NCBI GenBank assembly: GCA_003117195.1
Contig: BDSI01000011.1
Location: forward strand, 1,528,135-1,592,134
Length of the DNA stretch: 64,000 bases
Direction: 5' to 3'
Origin: Eudorina sp. 2006-703-Eu-15
Taxonomy: Eukaryota > Chlorophyta > Chlorophyceae > Chlamydomonadales > Volvocaceae
In this document: in pieces, positions 1-11,782 of the stretch
How the letters are laid out: each line of letters starts with the position of its first letter
Numbering within the stretch: position 1 is the first letter of the stretch
The notes under the pieces: model-generated
Told to the model about the DNA's origin: nothing
Seen by the model: the letters and a program-made list of their open reading frames with translations, nothing else
Database searches by the model: none
Made by a program: the position numbers and the translations under genes

Positions 1-1695
1 TCAGGGGGGAGATCAACACTTATGTCGCATTTCACGATAAGGGGTGATCGCGGCGTGGTATTGCTCTATTCGGGCGAGCCAGCCTCCCTTTGTGGCGGTT
101 TTTGTGGTGAAATTATCTGAACGAAGTAATCCTGGGTGGAGAAAAACGATGTGGTGAGGAAGTGGTGTCGCACGACTCTTTTGTGTTCCATGCCCTCTTG
201 CGAGGCTTGGGCCCCACTCAGGACGTAGCACCCCGTTGCTTGCGACGTGCCGAGCGGTCCAGGCTGTGTGGTCTCCTTTGAACCAATCGCAGCGTCCACC
301 GTGTAGAGTGCCACACCATGCGCACGCGTAAGGGTGTGTGACTTTCGTAGCTCTGCCTTGCATAACTCCCAGTCAGTGTGTAGCCTGTGATTCCTGTGTG
401 TGTTCGTGTCGTGATTGTATACCCAGGGTGCTGCTGGAAGAGCAGCCCCCAGGGTTCCGATGCACTTGCGGTCAGCTCCGTCCGGGGGGACTCCACTGTG
501 CGGTATAAGCAGTGCGTGGGCTGTGTTTTGCGCTGCTCCTATAGGGGTCCTACCGGGGGCCGCCAGGTGCGCGTCGCATGACCTTGCCGCCCATCCATAT
601 CCTGCTACTAATCCGTGCATGAGCTTTTTGACACGCGTGGTGATGGCTCCTTGGAGGACCGCCATACTCTAGTGACGGGGAAACGTACATAGGTATGTAT
701 TTCATGTGGCGTGCCGCGAACACGATCCGTGATAGCGGCGGGATGGCCGACGTACAGAACGTACATGGGGTGGTCGATGGCTGGGACAAACCGGAGGCTA
801 GCGCAGGTGCCGATGTTTTGTACGTGTGTGTGTGCGCGCGAATCGTGTCGGAAGTGCAATGCGGGATTGGTTGCTTCTGGAGCTCGGGTTTCGGGTGTGG
901 ATGCGGATGCGTGTCCATCGTCACGAACGGAGTGCTCGACCCAGCGCTGAAGGCGAAAACTCTGTGTGGGATTGCTGACATAGGCGTGGGCAAGGCTGCA
1001 TGACGATGGTTGCAACCGCAGCTTTGTACTTTCAAATTACCCGGCCGTACGCCTGCGTGTGGCCCGCCCTGAACCTTATCATATGGTGTCAGCCGCTGCT
1101 GATAACTCAAGCCACGGTCATGCACGTCACTGCAACAGAGTTTGGATTGCCTCCGTTGGGCCAACGAGTCTTTGAAGATGCAGAGAACGGAAGTCCTCAG
1201 CCCGGGCGTGCCTGGATTCAGCGCAACCTTTCCGCAACGGAATCAGTGTGCCCGCAGGAGACTAAGCCGGTGGAACAATGAGACAGCAGGTGCATTTCAA
1301 GGACATGCATGTATGTCCGTTCAGATGCTTACTAAAGCGCGGTATTGCCTATGGCGCATGGGCGCGTGCACATGTGTGTGCGTCGGGCAGTTAGGCCGCA
1401 GCAGCACCGTACATGACGTACAAACGGTACGCCGGAACGTTAAACATTTATTCAAATATGCTCAATGACACATTACTCCTCCTGCATGCACGAACGCGTC
1501 CTGAGTCACTGAGTTGCAGTAGCAGGTGACAGCCACCTGCCAGCAGCCTTGGCACTTTGAGCAGTGTCCAGAAAGACTGCGTTTACACGAACTTTCTCAA
1601 ATAATTGTTAAACGTAGTTGCTCTATTTGCAAAAGGTGCCGCAGAGCTTTTGTGCAGCCATCGACTAACGCGAGGAAAGCCCTTGTTGAGCAAAC
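1..1695. other. No recognisable gene; possible 5' region of CLPX
   Basis: I see no exon with the GC-rich codon pattern of the neighbouring genes, no RNA gene and no mobile element. Open frames of up to about 200 codons on the minus strand have no family motif and mixed codon use, so I read them as chance. The segment may contain the promoter, 5' UTR or an upstream exon of CLPX. Confidence 0.4.
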
Positions 1696-4600
1696 ATGAC
1701 GCAACAAGTTGGCAAAGCCATGATCAGAGCATTGTCTTTGACGAAACTTGGCTACCCTGCATACGGCGTCCTATTGAGCGGCCAGGTCTGTGGGCTGCCG
1801 GCCTTGCGTGACTGTTCGAACGTTAACGCAACGCACTGCTGTCGCGTATGTCGTTCGTGGGATTGTTCCTTGATGCAATCACGGTTTGTGTATGGTGCTG
1901 CGTATGGGTGCGGGATGGTGACTGATAGGTTGACAAACGTTGAATTGGTTTGCGCGCTCGCATGCCACTGTCAGCGTATTGAATCAACATTGTACTGGCT
2001 TCACATCTCGGCATACTGCGCACTGTCGGAATGGATTGCGCATTTTACCGCCCTGACACCCTTGCCACGCACATCTCCGCAGCGCGCGCTAACGGTAACG
2101 GCCGAGCCAAGCAGCGACGTCAGGGCGGCAAGCGGCGCTGCACAACCAGAAATTGCCTCCGTGACACCAGCCACCCAGGACTACAGACACAGTTACGTAA
2201 ATGGCTACCAGTCGTCCACGATGGAGGCCGCCCCAGCCGTTCCACAGGTAATAAGGTTTCTCGCTCTCCCCACCGCCACCCCACGGAATTGACGACCCTT
2301 ATTGCTGCAGCCTGAATCGCAAGGGTGCTGGTGAAAACCCATTTTGGGTACCACAGACCACCACATCTTCCAAGCCCACACAATCTCCGCGCCACTTGAC
2401 ACCTTCGCCTGTCGAGGCCCAATCACGACGACGTGCTCCGGCTACCTTGACCTCTGTGTCCCGCCCTTCTCAGTTCGGCGGCCAGACCACGAGCACCACC
2501 ACTGCCCACCAGTGGGGAATTGCGCGTGTGCCCTCCCCGCGGGAATTGGTGCGCGCGCTGGACCAGCACGTCATCGGGCAGGAGCACGCCAAGAAGGTCC
2601 GGCGGGGATGCATTGAGAAAACCAGCCCGGGGGGAGTCCGCCGCAAGCGGAGTCAGTCCCGGCGGGGAGGCGGGCGTGAGATCAGCTGGGGAGCAAGTGA
2701 TGCGTTGCGATGTCCGATGTGGGTCCAGGTGCCCTGTCTGTTGGGCGGGGGGCGCTCTGAGGATTGGATCTTGGGCGGATGCACCTGGGGTTTTGTGCCG
2801 GTGGCCGGTGGCGAGGAACGCGCGGACCCATGTGTTGTTTTGGGGGCTGGATTCGGGTCCCGGTCAGGGAGCGACCTGTCGTTGATCGAAGGCCAGGGGT
2901 CGTGGGCTCGCTGTGGGTCGCAACCCTCCGAGCTTGAGAGGCGACATCGCCACATATACACACTGTGGGCGGTTCTGGGTGGGTTTCTCATGAAACGCAC
3001 TGTGGTTGTTATGGTGAGTGTATGGGTAACTGATTTGGGTCGGGCAGGTTTCTCGCCAAACACGCTGTCGCGAAGAGGTATATGTGACAGAAGCTGACGT
3101 GTCCGCCACTGCGTGGGGACCCGCGACGGTGCCCCCGCTTGCTGCAGGTGCTGGCCGTCGCCACCCACAACCACTACAAGCGCATCCTCTGCAGCCGCCG
3201 CAACAGCCGGAGGGACGAGCAGGTCAGCAGCGCGCCCTCCCTTGAAGTGGCTGACTGGGCGAGTGCGGCTTCCTCGCCGCCCAGGCCAAGATGTAGGGGG
3301 TCTGCCTAGAGCACGCGGACGTGTGCTCACGCACGCACACCGCCTGCCCCACATGCCCTCCAGAGTGTCCTGACCTACGGCAGTGTGTACAGGGTCTGTA
3401 GCGGACTCAGCGGGTTGGGGACCCAGAGGGAATTGTGTACGTGTATGTGTTCGTATCCGTACAAGGTGTGTTTGTTCGTACCTGCAGGGAGCCGGCGGCT
3501 CGGGCTCCGGCGGCATGCACGACCAACTGACGTACGGGACGCCCCTGACGGACACCGCCGACCCACGGGCCGCTTTCGAGGTGAGGGAGGCCGCGCGCGG
3601 ACGGAGCTGACCCGTGGGTCGTTTAATTATTATTATGGATTCGTCGCGGACTCCATGCCGTGCGCCTTTTTCCAATTGAACTGCATGGCAACGCTATTCC
3701 AATCTGAGGAGGCGCGCGACGCACTAATCGGATACCTTAAGAGGGATACCATAGGGACAGTATGGATACTGTACGTTTAAAAGTGATAACCTGATAAGGT
3801 CAGGGATATGACTTAGGCTCGCTTTTGAAAATGACAAGGAGTCCTTGTCCGACACGGGAATCCAGCCCTGCGTGGTACTCACCCAACTTGACCCAATCCA
3901 TTTCACCTAACGGATGGTTTCCTTTTTGGAACATGGTTCCGCTCCCCAGCGCGCCACGGCGGCAGCCCACCACCACCACCATCACCACTCGGGGCCTGGT
4001 GGCGCCGGTGGCGGCGGCGCCCGCCATGCCGTACCGCCACATGGCAGCCACGAGCATGCGCACCACTACGGGAACAACGGCGCAACCGGCGGCAGCAACG
4101 TGGGCGGATCCTACAGCCGCTTCGCGCCCCCGGGCGCGAAGGCGGCGCTGGAGGCGCAGCGGGCGGCGGGTGAGTGACGCGGCTGAGTCACCCGTACACG
4201 GACCTGGTCGTACCGTAGAGCCCGTCTTTTTTTCGTTTACTGCCGATACTGCCGCCTGTTCTCTTTTCATCGCTGACTTGCCCACCGCAATGTGCCGAAT
4301 TCGGTTTGCTCGGAAGGTCTGATGGGGAAGCAGCATTTCGTCTTTCTTTCGGTGCATTTACTGCATTCTTCTTCATCTCTCTCTCTCTCTCTCTCTCTCT
4401 TTCTCCCCATGCCCTTGCCCCTGCCTCTGGTCGCCCCTGGCCGCCTCTGGCCGCCCCCAAAAAGAGTTTCGCGGCGGGAGCGACCGCGCCGGCGGCGAGT
4501 GCGCGGTGACCGAGGAGCTGGCCGCCCAGCTGGCGGCCCACGTGGAGCTGGACAAGTCCAACATGCTGTTGCTGGGGCCCACCGGCAGCGGCAAGACGCT

Positions 4601-5007
4601 GCTGGCCAAGACGCTCGCGCGGCTGGTCAACGTGCCCTTTGCGATGGCGGACGCCACCACGCTGACGCAGGCGGGCTACGTGGGGGACGACGTGGAGTCT
4701 ATTCTGTACAAGCTGCTGCAGGTGGGTTTGGGGGGGGCTTGGTGCTGCATGTGGGCGGTCGATCGTGCTTTCTCAGGACATCGATGTACCTGCCCGCTGT
4801 CTGTCTGTTTGTTTTTCTTTTTTAGTGTTTGTTTGTTTGTTTGTGTGTTTGTTTGTGTGTTTGTTTGTGTGTTTGTTTGTGTGTTGATCAGCTGGCACCT
4901 CCTCTCCCCTCCGGATTCTGTTCTCGCCTCGCCTTGACCCCCGCCCGCCCCTCTGCGCCTGTGCGCCCCCCCAGGCCTGCAACTTCAACGTGGAGGTGGC
5001 CCAGCAG

Positions 5008-5042
<35 letters not shown>

Positions 5043-7325
5043 CAAGCTGTCGTCGGACGGCTTCAGCATCACACGCGACGTGAGCGGCGAGGGCGTGCAG
5101 CAGGCGCTGCTCAAGATGCTGGAGGGCACGGTGGTCAACGTGCCGGAGAAGGGCGGCCGCAAGAACCCGCGCGGGGACTTCATTCCGGTGGGGCCCGCAG
5201 AGGGGGGTGTGCTCGGGGGCGGACAGACGGACAGGGGGTCCCCTGGGTGGGCGGAGGGGAGTTGGGGGGAAGGGGGCAGGGCAACGTTTTTTGTTTCCCA
5301 ACGGGTGGAAGAATGTTGGTCTTGCCCGCGCAGACCCACATTGCGCGGGGACTGAAGGCGCGCAAAGGCACTGTCCGGGGCACTGATCAGCTCCACCTGC
5401 TCACACCTCTCCCTCGACTTTGTTCGGTTTGGTCGGGCCGGTTCCTTCTTCTAAACACCCTCCCCTTCTTCCTCCTCCCTCGCTGCCCCGCCCTCCCTCC
5501 CTCGCTGCCCCTCCCTCCCACGCGGCCGCAGGTGGACACCCGCGACATCCTGTTCATCGTGGGCGGCGCCTTCGTGGACCTGGACCGCCAGATGCTGGAC
5601 ACCCGCATGCAGGGCTCGCTGGGCTTCGGGAACAAGGTGACCTGCGGGGGCGGGCGGGGGCGGGCGGGGGCGGAGAGGGGGTCCGGAGAGGGGGTCCGGA
5701 GAGGGGGTGTTTGTGACCCTTGGGTTGGGACCCTGGCGGCGTTGGAGTTGCGCTTCCCAGATTCCCACCCACCCACCGGGCGGGTCCTCTATGAGGGTGG
5801 TTGGGGGCAGGGGGGTGCGGCGCAGCCCGGGGTCCAGCTGCGGTCGGTACTGTGGTAGCACTCCCCCCGTATCACGTAGGCGCCCGCCGATCCAACTCCT
5901 GCGACCCACGGGTCGGCGCGCGGACATGGGGCCCAGCGTCTCGCATTACCGTACACGCGCACCGTACTGTGCGTAATATATGCAATTTAGTATCGCACAC
6001 GTGGCTTTTGTTCAGCGACGGAACCCGCCCCTGTGTTGGCCCCTTCCCCGTTTGGAAATGTCAATGTCTACCAATGTCCTTTACCCCCTTTTTGACAATA
6101 AAGACAGCGAAACCGCAAAAGAGCAACAAACCGATAATCCCCGCTCCTGCAACCCCGCTCGGGCCCCCCGGTGGTGCGTCATCCTCCCCCCCCCAGGTCC
6201 GCCCCGCCAACCTGGGTCGGTCCAGCGGCCCCCGGATCAACAGCGACATCCTGTTGGACGTGCAGCACTCGGACCTGATCAAGTACGGCCTCATCCCCGA
6301 GTTCGTGGGCCGGCTGCCGGTGCTCGTGGCGCTGCAGGTGCGGCGGGGCGGCGGGAGCGGAGGCGTGGGGGGACGAACCCGGGGGACAAAAAAGGGGGAC
6401 AAACCGGGGGTTTGTACCGACTTGCCGTGGCCTCCCCGCCGTCGCCGCACCTCATCCTCCTCCAAGCGGCCTCACCGGCTGCCTCTGCTGCCCTGGCAGA
6501 GACAGCGCATCCCTTGCCTCGTGCAACGCCCAACCACACAACCGCCCTACCTCTTCCCAACCGTCAACGTCCTCCACCTCCTCAACCGCCAACCGCTGCT
6601 CACCCTCCCTGCTCCCCTTCTCCGCTTCACCCTCCTCCCCTCCCAGGAGCTCACCGAGGACCAGCTGATCCACGTGCTGACGGAGCCCCGCCACGCGCTG
6701 TGCAAGCAGTACGGCCAGCTGCTGGCCATGAACGGCGCCCGCTTCCGCTGCAGCCGCGCCGCGCTGCGCGCCATCGCGCGGGCCGCCAAGAAGAAGGGCA
6801 CCGGCACCCGCGGGCTGCGCTGCATCATGGAGAACCTGCTGGTCAACACCATGTTTGAGCTGCCGGACACGCCCGTACAGGTACGGCAAGCCGTACTATG
6901 GCGAAGGGGTTCCGTCAGGCAGGCCTGGGCCTGGGGCCTGCAGTGTGCACCCAGGCGGCGCCTACCGTATCATGCCATTGTCGTCAAGTTCTGCGAGTGC
7001 TGCTGTTTTATCCCGTTACGAGTGCCTGTCCGGCCCTTCTCTCTTCGTTCAGCCGGAGACCGTCCGGGCTTCGTCTATCTCATTCCCGTCCCTGCCCGTC
7101 TTATCTCTTTCCTGCCTGCTTGTCTGTCCGTCACTTCGCGTCCTCGCTCCGTCCCGACCCGCATTGCTGTCCCGCGGCCCCCTGGGTTTCTAGAACCCCG
7201 TGGTGGTGCTGGACGAGGCGGCGGTGGTGGAGGGCAGCGGCGCCCGCATCATGTCATCGGACGAGGCGACGGAGGTGCTGGAGGCGGACGACGGGGTGCA
7301 GCCCATGGCCGCGGAGGTCCGCTGA
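1696..7325 (+). CDS. CLPX: CLPX: ATP-dependent Clp protease ATP-binding subunit ClpX (mitochondrial type)
   Basis: AAA+ unfoldase that unfolds substrates and feeds them to ClpP; eukaryotic ClpX acts in the mitochondrial matrix. Deduced exons: 1696-2247, 2357-2596, 3148-3222, 3488-3580, 3950-4169, 4465-4721, 4975-5187, 5532-5636, 6197-6337, 6647-6880, 7194-7325. All phases agree and give about 753 aa. Seen: the N-domain/AAA junction VIGQEHAKK (about 255-264), Walker A GPTGSGKT (431-438), pore loop GYVG, Walker B VYIDE (493-497), arginine-finger region PEFVGRLP (about 621-628) and sensor-2 GTRGLR. Odd: a low-complexity, His-rich insert (about 290-400) lies between the first two blocks. I do not see the four-Cys zinc domain of bacterial ClpX. 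The core from exon 2 on is certain. The first exon and its ATG are tentative; a later in-frame Met (1720) would also give a basic, mitochondrial-looking leader. Confidence 0.9.
4376..4400. repeat. (CT)n microsatellite in CLPX intron 5
   Basis: A run of CT dinucleotides upstream of the acceptor at 4463-4464. It may serve as an extended polypyrimidine tract. Confidence 0.9.
4826..4885. repeat. TGTGTTTGTTTG tandem repeat in CLPX intron 6
   Basis: About five copies of a 12-bp T/G unit in the intron between the Walker A and Walker B exons. Confidence 0.9.
5640..5706. repeat. G-rich tandem repeats in CLPX intron 8
   Basis: GGGCGGGGGC-type runs are followed by three copies of a unit containing GAGAGGGGGTCCG. 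The run is G-rich on the coding strand and could form a G-quadruplex in DNA or pre-mRNA. Confidence 0.8.
6058..6142 (+). repeat. Dispersed intronic repeat, copy in CLPX intron 9
   Basis: The stretch with GTCTACCAATGTCCT, then CAATAAAGACAGCGAAACCG, then CAACAAACCGATA recurs in POLQ introns at 41103-41150 (second half, same orientation) and 44186-44216 (first half, inverted). It looks like a short non-coding dispersed element. Its class is unknown. Confidence 0.65.
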
Positions 7326-10300
7326 GGGGCGGGCGGGGCGGGGCGGGGCGGGGTCCGGCTCCCTCACCCCTCGGGAGGGGCGGCCATCCATCCGTCAGGT
7401 GTACATATGCGACTGGGGGCGTGCGTGCGTGGGTGGGTGTGTGCGTGGGTGTGTTTGCCTCTGGATGCTGAGGATGCACTGCACTGCAGACTACACTGCA
7501 CCGCCGTGGAAGGAGTCGAGCCGTGGAAGGAGTCGAAGCAGAGCCGGCCGGGTGCACCTCCGGTGGGAGCCGTCAAGGGCACAGGGTTCCCCCGCGCTCG
7601 ATCCGGAAATCCGGGATTGAGGGAGGAGGGAGGAGGGAGGACCAGGGGAGGGGGTTCCGCTGCGGGGCAGCTGTGCCCCGGTGGGTGTTGCAAGTCGGGC
7701 AAGGAAGGAGAGGAGGAAGGAGACGAAGAAGAAGAAGTTGGGTGCAGCCGCGCCATCATGCCATCATGGCATCTGTCGGGCTGCACATGGGGGCGCTGAC
7801 CTTGGGTGCGTGTGCGTGTGCGGTGCGTGTGTGTTTGCTGATGCACCGCCACAGAGGGGATGGCCGAGATGGGTGTCCGGGGGCTGTGCGCAGCGCTGTG
7901 CCGGCGGCACCTGTGCGCTTGGTCGGCGCGCCCCCGGGTCCCCCATGATCCGCGCGTGAGGAACCGGTCTTGTACACTGTCTAGCAGTACCATATCATCG
8001 AAGCCTTGTGTGGAGTCGACCGCATGCCACCCAGGCCAGCAGCAGCAGCAGCAGCGTTGAGTAAGCTGCGCCGTGCGGAACTGGCAGACAATGATGTTTC
8101 CCGCGTCGTTAAAGTTGTTGTTGTACCGAGCACGCTGTGCAGCAGCAGCAGCAGCTGCAGTGCGAGTCTGGTCGTTTGGCGGTTTGTTCTGGTGAGCGGT
8201 CTGACAAGACCTTTTGTACGGCACATGACCTCACGATGTACCGACATTCATAGGGACCATTAGGCGGTGCCAGTCGATGGTTTGGCGGAAGGGTCGGGGT
8301 AAGAGAGCAAGCGAGGCATCGCGCGTGATGAGCTGCTGACCAAGCGCGGCGGCTGCCGCGTGCTTTTCGTTCGCCGTTGACAGTTGGCGGTTAATCAGAG
8401 AGATTCGGCTTTTTGACGTTGCCTGTCGAACAAGAGGCCGTGGGCGCGCGCAGCATTGCCGCTGCCCTGTCCCGCTGCCCGGGGTACGGACGGGGCGGCG
8501 TATGGGGCAGGGGCGGCGGTGCGTGATCGTGCTTCCTGCGCGCAGAACCCGTCGCCGTGACCCGCGGGTCGCTGTGACCCGTGGGTCTGGCAGGTCGGTC
8601 GGTGCTGGACGCACCACCTCGGTCATTCCGATCCAGTCCCGTTATGTCCCATCCTGTCGTACCCACCCCGGGGACTGCGAGTCTGCGACGGACAACAGTG
8701 GCAGCATCCCCAACCCCCTCGCCCACACCCGTGCACGAGGGGCGGGGGTTGCGCTTGAGGTCCGCGACGGGGAGGGCCCGCTCTAGGTACCGCGGCCCCG
8801 TCCATTCGCGCGCCCGTGCATAAGGAGACACGGCCATCCGTGATGTGTATGTACCACCACCTAGGACATGTCCGCAAGCAGGCACAAGGCAAGGCGTGGA
8901 GGCCGTTGGGACGGATCGGTTTGTGCCGCTGTGGATCTGTTCTGGCTCGTCCTGCCATCCATCACCCTGTACCATTAGCCACGTGCGCATTCGTCCGTTC
9001 TGTTATGTTGAGTTTTTTTTGTGTGCGATACCGGGAGCCCCCCCCGACGCCCTCTAGTCGAGGAGAGGAGGGGGTTGCGACTGTCGCATGGCGCTGCTCT
9101 GCTCTGCAGGGCACGTCGGCCGTCACACCCCGCGTCATCTCGACAGCACATGTGTACATCGGTGTTCGCGGGCCGGCCCCCACCGGCCGTCGACGGCAGC
9201 GGCGGCGGCAGCGCCCGATCGCGGCCGCGACTGATCCGACCACCCGCGCGCTTTTGGCCATGATGTTGACCTGCAGATTGTGCATACGACACATGTTGTT
9301 TTGGTTGATGATGCGCATTTCGTTAACAGTAAAGTAGTGTGAGGGGTTTGATTGGCGTCGCCATGTGGTTGGGCGGTGTGGGGCGTCAAGGCGCCCATGT
9401 GGTTGGGCGGGGTCGGGTCACCCGCTGTGGTGTTTTTCCCGGGGGTGGACCCCGTTCCCCGTATCCGTTTCCCACGGGCCGTTACGGCGTCGTATGTTGT
9501 ACCTATGCATGTAGGGGCCGCCGCGTTATAGCTGAATCCTAAAATCGGTTTTCCTGTACGGCAAGAAGTGATGGTTGTAACGGTGGCAGATCTGGTACAG
9601 GGCACCGTTTGATTGCCTGCGCGCCCCGCAAAGATACGTACGCGTCCAACGTGCCTTCCGGAGGCGTGAGGCCTCACCGACCCACGGGTCGCTGGCGGCG
9701 CACGCCATTCCATCACGCACGTCGTCCAGCGGCGGAATGCCCGCGCCCTGCGTCCAAAGGTCCTGTTCTTTCAGAGCACACACCCGCGGGTCCGGCTGGT
9801 TCGGCATCCCAGACCCCTGACGGCTGTGGGTGCCGGACGCGGTGTCGGACCCAGGGGCTAGGCTAGGTCCTGTGTGTGTGGTGTGGTGAGTTGAGGCGTG
9901 TGCGTGCGGACAGACGGACGGACGGATGTGTGGGGGTATGGCAAATGTGGCACACTACCAAGCGCCGCCCCCCTGGGATGGCCCGTTGCTTTTGCGCATT
10001 AGCGTTCGGACCTGGCTGGGGGTCCCCGGTCGGCTGACTGAGGCTGTGAAAAGCAATAAGGACGGCGATGTGTGATGCACACGTGATGCAAAAGGGGTTT
10101 TCCGTGTCGGCATGTACGGCATTACATCCGCTGCCCGACTAGTCAGCAGATGTAATGCCGTACATGCTACGGTGCCTGCACCCAGCAGCCCGCGACGACG
10201 TCCACAACGGCCCCCACCCACCACCAGGGCTCAAAAGCACAACGGCTGGGGCCCCCCCAAACACACACAGCCCATGCTCCGCGCGGCAGTGACCCGACAT

Positions 10301-10862
10301 GACCCGTTTCCAACACGTCATACCGTACCTTGCCGTACACCGGGACACGGTACCAGTTTGGCGGCGTGCGGATGGATTCAGCCCACTAGCATCCTGCAAC
10401 TGCATGTACGGCATTACGTCATCGCTGTGAACCTCCCGACACTCGACTCAACCGGACCAGCCATGCGGCACAGCCGGGGGGGGGCCCAGGGCATGCTTTG
10501 GCGCGGCGCTCGGCCTTCGCTCAGCCCTCTGCTCAAGATGCCGGCGGGCAGAGGAGAAAGCCCGCAGCTGCCGCCCCATTCCTTGACCTCCCCGAGACAC
10601 CTCTTGCCCTGACTACAGCCGTACAGCCGTACACGTGTGCTCAACCACACGCACGCGAGCACATCCTCACACCAGAGCCCATCTTGCGAGCTGCCGATGC
10701 AAAATCCCACATGGCGGGAACCGTACAACCGGTGCCGTACATCCGTACATCGTGACGATGTTTCAGCGTCCAGAAATGCGTCCCAGACCGCTTGCGCCAC
10801 CCACCGGGACCCGGGCAATCAGCATGGTCCCTGCAGACACAGTCACACACATTTACACACAG
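7326..10862. other. Gene-poor intergenic region
   Basis: After CLPX I see no exon with coding character. The region holds the CLPX 3' UTR, G-rich runs (7327-7350), CAG/CTG runs (8040-8056, 8143-8160), three perfect copies of the palindrome GACCCRYGGGTC (8559, 8576, 9679), many CCGTAC/GTACGG words and the hairpin at 10110-10168. Confidence 0.5.
10110..10168. repeat. Near-perfect inverted repeat (hairpin), 24-bp arms
   Basis: The left arm starts GCATGTACGGCATTACATC and the right arm is its reverse complement with one mismatch. A 10-base loop (CCCGACTAGT) separates them. A third partial copy of the arm (GCATGTACGGCATTACGTC) lies at 10402-10420. It could be a short inverted-repeat element, a structured RNA or a protein-binding site; nothing in the sequence decides. 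Confidence 0.85.
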
Positions 10863-10934
10863 GGGGGGGTCGTCTAATGGGAAAGACACTGGTATTTTGT
10901 CCAGAGAACGGCGGTTCGAATCCCCGTCCCCTCA
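10863..10934 (+). tRNA. tRNA-Gln (UUG)-like gene, imperfect, organellar type
   Basis: A 72-nt cloverleaf can be drawn. The acceptor is 10863-10869 with 10927-10933, including two G-U pairs. The D stem is GTCT/AGAC. The anticodon stem is CTGG/CCAG around a loop with UUG at 10897-10899. The T loop is TTCGAAT at 10915-10921. The pattern GGTCGTCTAATGG plus AAGACACTGG resembles bacterial or mitochondrial tRNA-Gln rather than the eukaryotic nuclear type. Faults: the anticodon loop is 8 nt or has a T-T closing pair, and the T stem has two mismatches (C-C, G-G). There is no intron and no encoded CCA. It may be a decayed nuclear copy of a mitochondrial trnQ. Confidence 0.6.
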
Positions 10935-11341
10935 CCGCCGTGTGATTAGGCGGGTCTGGCGCGGTTTCCAGGAGAGGCAAGGTGTAGTGGCCGGTATGGC
11001 TGCGTGACCCCCCCGCGGGTGATGGAGGATGGGTGCGCAGTCCTTGGTAGGGGTTGATGACACGAGGCACCTACGAGCTATCTGGGCCCGTTGGAACACC
11101 TGGTCGGGATACGGGTCCACCTTGTAACGGTTAATAATAATAACACTTACACACACGCATCGTTCCGGATCGTCTTCGGCGGTGCTGACTACACGGCGTT
11201 TTGCTTGCAGGTGGGTAACAACGAGCGGATCGCACGCACGCACAGCATTGTGGTGTGTGGCCAAGGCAGCCGACCCGCACCAGCTGGTAGTCTTCCGCGA
11301 CGCCGCGACAACAACTCACAGCGCGCCACATCGACAGCGTT

Positions 11342-11490
11342 CTTCCGACACCGCAGCCTTTTGTTTATTATACGGGTCGGGCAATGGTTATATTATATGC
11401 GCATACGGGCAAACTATTGGGCGCCACTTGGCCCCTCGCATATCACGCACTCCTGTTATGCCTGCTTACATAACACTTACACACACAGTG
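11342..11490 (+). repeat. Dispersed repeat, copy 1 (about 140 bp)
   Basis: Shares blocks in the same order with 42889-43025 in a POLQ intron: TTCCGACACCGC, TTTATT, GCGCATACGGGCA/ACGCATACGGGCA, GGCCCCTCGCATATCACGCA (one difference) and CTCCTGTTNTGCCTGC. It is non-coding and of unknown class. Confidence 0.7.
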
Positions 11491-11621
11491 TCACATACAC
11501 ACACACATACACCATCAATTCCCTGTTGCCTTGCCCGTGCTTGCATCGCGCACTGGTGATGGCGCGGTCGCCTTGCTTGGTGGTCTTGTTTGTTCGTCCT
11601 TTGTTGCATATGGTAAAGTAC

Positions 11622-11690
11622 ATCGCAGGTCATTTGGTAAGTATATGGGCTTGGGCGGTTCTGGGCGGGTTTGTCATTAAGACAAACGCA
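11622..11690 (+). repeat. Dispersed repeat of the TGGGCGGTTCTGGG family
   Basis: The block GGTAAGTAT ... TTGGGCGGTTCTGGGCGGGT ... CATTAAGACAAACGCACC is related to 2964-3010 in CLPX intron 2. It is also related, in inverse orientation, to 35533-35610 in a POLQ intron. Confidence 0.6.
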
Positions 11691-11782
11691 CCCTCATCCC
11701 TCCCATCACACCAGGAAAGCCCCTACCAACCTGCACTCAGCCGTCTCCCTCCCCAACGGCATACCCGCTGGCGCGTCTACAA

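Larger units (their letters stand above)
10935..11782. other. Intergenic region with two dispersed repeats
   Basis: No coding exon is visible. It contains repeat copies at 11342-11490 and 11622-11690 and T/A-rich segments with TTACA words, which could be 3' end signals of the minus-strand pseudogene. Confidence 0.5.

Noticed and set aside
550..1164. About 200-codon minus-strand frames
   Set aside because: No motif, no local codon bias, overlapping frames of similar length on the same strand.
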